A DNA stretch of 64,000 nucleotides from positions 496,001-560,000 of the forward strand of contig NZ_JANZYO010000004.1 in the NCBI RefSeq assembly GCF_025506335.1, read 5' to 3'. Position 1 is the first letter of the stretch; every line of letters begins with the position of its first letter. Under the pieces are notes generated by a model. It saw only the letters and a list, made by a program, of their open reading frames with translations, was not told the DNA's origin and searched no databases. Below are positions 60,560 through 64,000 of the stretch, piece by piece. The stretch comes from Mumia quercus (GTDB lineage: Bacteria > Actinomycetota > Actinomycetes > Propionibacteriales > Nocardioidaceae). The translations under genes were made by a program, and so were the position numbers.

Positions 60560-61381
60560 ATGCCGTACATCACTGCCGCGGACGGGGCGCAGATCTTCTA
60601 TAAGGACTACGGGAGCGGACAGCCGATCATCTTCAGCCACGGCTGGCCGCTGTGCTCGGACGCCTGGGACCTCGAGCTCAAGCTGGCCGCGCAGGCGGGC
60701 TACCGCGCGATCGCGCACGACCGCCGAGGGCACGGGCGCTCGACCCAGACGTGGGACGGCAACGACATGGACACCTACGCCGCCGACGTCTCGACGCTCG
60801 TCGACGAGCTCGGCCTCGACGACATCATCGTGGTCGGGCACTCGACGGGAGGCGGCGAAGCCGTACGGTTCGCCGCTCAGCACGGGCGCGGTCGCGTGTC
60901 CAAGGTCGCGACCGCCGGCGCCATCCCGCCCGTCATGCTCAAGTCCGAGGCCAACCCCGAGGGGACGCCCATCGAGGCCTTCGACGAGATCAGAGCCGGG
61001 GTGCTCCACGATCGCTCGCAGTTCTACAAGGACCTGTCCGCGCCGTTCTTCGGCGCCAACCGTGAGGGGTCGACGATCTCGCAGGGACAGCGCGACGACT
61101 TCTGGCGTCAGTCGATGCTCGCCGGGCTGCACCAGGCGTACGAGTGCGTGGCGGTGTTCTCGGAGACGGACTTCACCGAGGACCTCAAGGCGATCGACGT
61201 CCCGATGTTCATCGCCCACGGCGAGGACGACCAGATCGTGCCGGTCGACGACGCGGCGCGCAAGGCCGTCGACCTCGTCAAGAACGCGACGCTCAAGGTC
61301 TATCCAGGAGCGCCGCACGGCATCGCCGGTGCGTACCAGGAGGAGCTCGACCGGGACCTCTTCGCGTTCTTCCGCAGCTGA
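60560..61381 (+). CDS. Alpha/beta hydrolase (cofactor-free haloperoxidase/esterase type)
   Basis: A 273-residue hydrolase with RBS GAGGAG. Catalytic Ser is in VVGHSTGGGEAVRF, Asp in FIAHGEDDQIVPVDD and His in GAPHGIAGAYQEEL; the HGWP oxyanion loop is present. The sequence type (MPYITAADGAQIFYKDYG, HDRRGHGRS) is that of non-haem chloroperoxidases/arylesterases. It lies 115 nt after the NB-ARC gene, in the same direction. Confidence 0.9.
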   Translation: MPYITAADGAQIFYKDYGSGQPIIFSHGWPLCSDAWDLELKLAAQAGYRAIAHDRRGHGRSTQTWDGNDMDTYAADVSTLVDELGLDDIIVVGHSTGGGEAVRFAAQHGRGRVSKVATAGAIPPVMLKSEANPEGTPIEAFDEIRAGVLHDRSQFYKDLSAPFFGANREGSTISQGQRDDFWRQSMLAGLHQAYECVAVFSETDFTEDLKAIDVPMFIAHGEDDQIVPVDDAARKAVDLVKNATLKVYPGAPHGIAGAYQEELDRDLFAFFRS

Positions 61382-61411
61382 CCTCTCAGGCCGTACGCGA
61401 AGGAAGGATCG

Positions 61412-64000
61412 ATGGCAGGACACGCACGAGGGCGAGGGCGGGCGGCGGTGGCGGCGCTCGTCGTCGTCCTCGCGCTGTGCGGCGAGGGAACGGCTTCGGC
61501 CGTTGCCTCGACCGCGGACCGCCAGGCTGCTCCGGCTGCCGTCGTACGCGCCGGCACTCCAGCGCCCTCACGCGCGCCGGCCGGTGCGGTGCGGACGGAG
61601 GCGCGGCTGCGGGCCGCCTGGGCCGACCCGATGCGGCGCCGGATCGACCTCGGCGCCGACATCGTGCTCCGTGACTGCGACCGCGGGGATCCCGTGCGGG
61701 AGTCCCCGCGCCCGCTGGTGCTCGACGGGCACGGGCACGCGATCCGGCAGTCCTGCTTCGAGAACCGCGTGCTGCGCCAGGACGGCACGGGCTACCTCGA
61801 CCTCAGACGGGTGAGCCTCCTGCGCGGCGGATCGGACGGGCCGGGAGCCGCGCTGACCTCGCGCGGCGAGATCGCGATGTCGGACTGCTCGGTCAAGCAG
61901 AGCCTCGCCGAGGAGCCCGGCGGAGGAGTCTTCTCGATGCGCCGCGTCACCGTCCGCCGCTGCCACATCAACGGCAACCTCGCCAACGACGACGGTGGCG
62001 GGATCTACGCGCGCAGGGGCGGGGTCCAGGTGTACGACTCCGTGCTCAGCGCCAACCTCGTCGACGGGTCCGGAGGCGCGATCGGCTCGACCGGCGACAT
62101 CCTCGTCGTCCGGTCGCACGTCGACGCGAACACCACCGACGGGGACGGTGGGGCTCTTTACGCCGACGAGGACGGGGACGTGACGGTGATCGACTCGCTC
62201 GTCGACGGAAGCGACGCCGACGGACCAGGGGGCGCGATCTTCACCCTCGACGGGGACGTCGCGGTCTTCGGCTCCACCCTCGTCGGGAACAGGGCTGACG
62301 ACAGGGGCGGCGCGATCTCCGGAGAGGCCGACGTCCTGGTCGTGAACTCCACGGTGGCCAGGAACCTCGCCGTCGCCCACGTCGGCGGCGGCATCTGGGC
62401 GCGCGGTGACCTCGTGCTGGTCAATGCGACGGTGACGAACAACTACGCCGAGGGTGCGGGAGGTGGAGTGATGGCGGCGGGCGCGACCACGCTCGTGTCC
62501 TCGACGATCACGCGCAACATCGGCTCGGTGGCGGCGGATGTCGGAGCCGCAGGCCCGTTCGCGAGCGCGTCGTCGATCATCGGTCCCGCCGCTTGGGAAG
62601 GCGTCACCGGCGACACGATCCCCACACGGCGCAGCTGTCGCGTGTATCGCGTGCGCTCGTTCGGCCACAACCTCACCGCGGACCCGTCGTGCGTGCTGAA
62701 CTCCGCCACGGACCACACCGCCGACCACCCGGACCTCGCGCAGCTCGAGGACGACCCTGCCGGGTTCGTCCTGGTCCCGCGCCCCACCAGCCCCGTACGC
62801 GGGAAGATCCCCGCCGGGGAGTGCCGTGGCCGCCTGCCGTCGCCGCTGCCCGCCGGCCAGCTCCTCGAGCGGTGGGTGACGTGGAGCAGGGTGCTCAGCC
62901 ACGACGCCGTCGGCACGCCCAAGGGTGTCGCCGGCCGGCCGTGCGACATCGGTGCCGTGCAGGCCGCGGCAGCAGCAGGCTCCGCGCCGGCGTTGGCGCG
63001 CGTACCGGTGGCGAGGCCTGCGTCACCGACCACGACCGTCTCACCGCCTCGCACCCTCCGCCCCGCGCCTCCGGCTGCCCGCCGGGCTAGGGCCTCGCGA
63101 CCGGCGACGTCGCTACGGGCGGCCCTCCGCCGGATGACCAAGCGTCTGCGCGCGCTCGACCGGGGGTCGGCGCGCTTCGACCGCCTGCTCGCGTGCACGA
63201 GGAAGGTCGGGATCGCGCGCGCAGGTGGACGGGGTCGCGGGTTCTCCTACGACGAACGCGACGGTACGGGCACGCAGACCCGGCGGGCGCTCGTACGCGA
63301 ACGGGTGACGCCGAGGTGGAAGCTCCTGCGGCTGTCGCCGACCCGGCGATGCGCGAGCGCCGTGCCCGACCCCAACGGCTCGGGTGCCGACGCCAGGGTC
63401 GGACGCCCGCGTGTTCCCCGGGGCCTGGCTGCCCTCCGCAAGACGTTCCGACGGCTCGAGCGCATCGAGGAGCGGGTCGAGGAGCGTACGGAGCGGTTCG
63501 ACGCCTGGGAGTCCTGCCTCGTGTGGCTGCCCGTCACCGAGCACGGCGACGCCGAACAGCGACTGGGCTACCGGGTCGATCCCCGGCTCTCGCCGGGGCG
63601 TCGGGCGTACTCGCCCGCCGTCGACATCGATCGGGGCCGGTGGGACGACCCGGACTACCAGCTCCTCGCGGTGCGCCCGAAGAAGCGGGGGTGCGGGCGC
63701 GGACCCGGCGAGTCCGCGGATCGACTGGCGCCGCGTCGCCGATCGGACGACTCCAGGGAGGACCTCCGTCAGGACCTCCGCTCGATGCGCGAGGACGTCG
63801 AGGACCTCGTGGAGCCGGTGGGTGACATCGTCCGTTTCGACGAGTGCGCGTACACCGTGGGCATGCGCCAGACCCGCGGCTACCTGCACAAGGGGGCGCG
63901 CGGCAAGGTGACCCGGCGCCCGGCACTGTCGTTCGACATGCGCGGGCACCGACTGCCGCGCCTCGACGTGCTCGCCTTCCCGGGCGAGGAGCCGCCGCAG
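61412..64000 (+). CDS. Secreted beta-helix protein with long C-terminal region (3' truncated by window)
   Basis: The frame stays open for 863 codons to the window edge. Signal peptide is about residues 1-31 (VVVLALCGEGTASA). Residues 50-500 form a right-handed parallel beta-helix with many GG[AG]I turns (NDDGGGIYARRGGVQVYDS, GGAISGEADVLVVNSTVARN), ending RPCDIGAVQ, the C-cap of the choice-of-anchor-Q type. Unusually, more than 350 further residues follow: a Pro/Ala linker, then Arg-rich charged regions and a possible coiled coil (ERIEERVEERTERF). It is likely extracellular, carbohydrate-related or surface; function unknown. Confidence 0.75.
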   Translation, partial: MAGHARGRGRAAVAALVVVLALCGEGTASAVASTADRQAAPAAVVRAGTPAPSRAPAGAVRTEARLRAAWADPMRRRIDLGADIVLRDCDRGDPVRESPRPLVLDGHGHAIRQSCFENRVLRQDGTGYLDLRRVSLLRGGSDGPGAALTSRGEIAMSDCSVKQSLAEEPGGGVFSMRRVTVRRCHINGNLANDDGGGIYARRGGVQVYDSVLSANLVDGSGGAIGSTGDILVVRSHVDANTTDGDGGALYADEDGDVTVIDSLVDGSDADGPGGAIFTLDGDVAVFGSTLVGNRADDRGGAISGEADVLVVNSTVARNLAVAHVGGGIWARGDLVLVNATVTNNYAEGAGGGVMAAGATTLVSSTITRNIGSVAADVGAAGPFASASSIIGPAAWEGVTGDTIPTRRSCRVYRVRSFGHNLTADPSCVLNSATDHTADHPDLAQLEDDPAGFVLVPRPTSPVRGKIPAGECRGRLPSPLPAGQLLERWVTWSRVLSHDAVGTPKGVAGRPCDIGAVQAAAAAGSAPALARVPVARPASPTTTVSPPRTLRPAPPAARRARASRPATSLRAALRRMTKRLRALDRGSARFDRLLACTRKVGIARAGGRGRGFSYDERDGTGTQTRRALVRERVTPRWKLLRLSPTRRCASAVPDPNGSGADARVGRPRVPRGLAALRKTFRRLERIEERVEERTERFDAWESCLVWLPVTEHGDAEQRLGYRVDPRLSPGRRAYSPAVDIDRGRWDDPDYQLLAVRPKKRGCGRGPGESADRLAPRRRSDDSREDLRQDLRSMREDVEDLVEPVGDIVRFDECAYTVGMRQTRGYLHKGARGKVTRRPALSFDMRGHRLPRLDVLAFPGEEPPQ

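Overview
The window is a high-GC chromosomal segment from an actinobacterium. WhiB-family regulators, a Bpa-type proteasome activator, a fused PcaL enzyme, frequent GTG starts, many ATGA/GTGA stop-start overlaps and secreted proteins with basic Ig-like C-termini all point there. A member of the Nocardioidaceae (Nocardioides/Aeromicrobium-like) is my best guess, by inference only. I see no phage genes, no complete insertion sequence and no CRISPR array.

Layout: (1) 1-3.8 kb: a truncated universal stress protein, a DUF503 protein, an apparently frameshifted SnoaL-like gene, then a split transketolase (two subunits) coupled to a WhiB7-like gene. This operon is divergent from soxR and has a SoxR box in its promoter. 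(2) 3.8-20 kb: an aromatic-acid block with pobA, pcaHGBL, pcaFIJ, benzoylformate decarboxylase, an aromatic aldehyde dehydrogenase, an ABC importer and two IclR regulators. Two different 15-bp palindromes, each seen at two promoters, suggest two IclR regulons. The enzymes could convert 4-hydroxybenzoylformate to acetyl-CoA and succinyl-CoA. (3) 20-31.5 kb: a four-gene FtsX/MacB-like ABC system, a 1313-residue secreted protein of unknown function with a strong palindrome in its promoter region, and a TetR regulator. (4) 31.5-42.2 kb: mostly housekeeping genes: two tRNA-Ser genes, a nitrilase-fold hydrolase, mobA, a quinone oxidoreductase, an aldose epimerase, bpa, a WhiB-like/HTH fusion with an RBS hairpin, a HAD phosphatase, serS and a PAP2-lipid kinase fusion. 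(5) 42.2-50.1 kb: two paralogous secreted DUF6801-type proteins flanking a GH65 phosphorylase/beta-phosphoglucomutase operon. (6) 50.1-59 kb: a catabolic cluster (amino acid permease, two aldehyde dehydrogenases, aminotransferase, glutaryl-CoA dehydrogenase, PucR regulator) that suits cadaverine, 5-aminovalerate or GABA breakdown. (7) 59-64 kb: an XRE/NB-ARC regulator, an alpha/beta hydrolase and a secreted beta-helix protein that runs off the window.

Two repeat families are visible. One is an A-B-A triple-palindrome unit of about 85 bp, with one full copy near 5.1 kb and two near 43.5 kb. The other is a long inverted repeat near 52.9 kb. Regulatory assignments rest on palindromes and gene position seen here; none has been tested by a database search.
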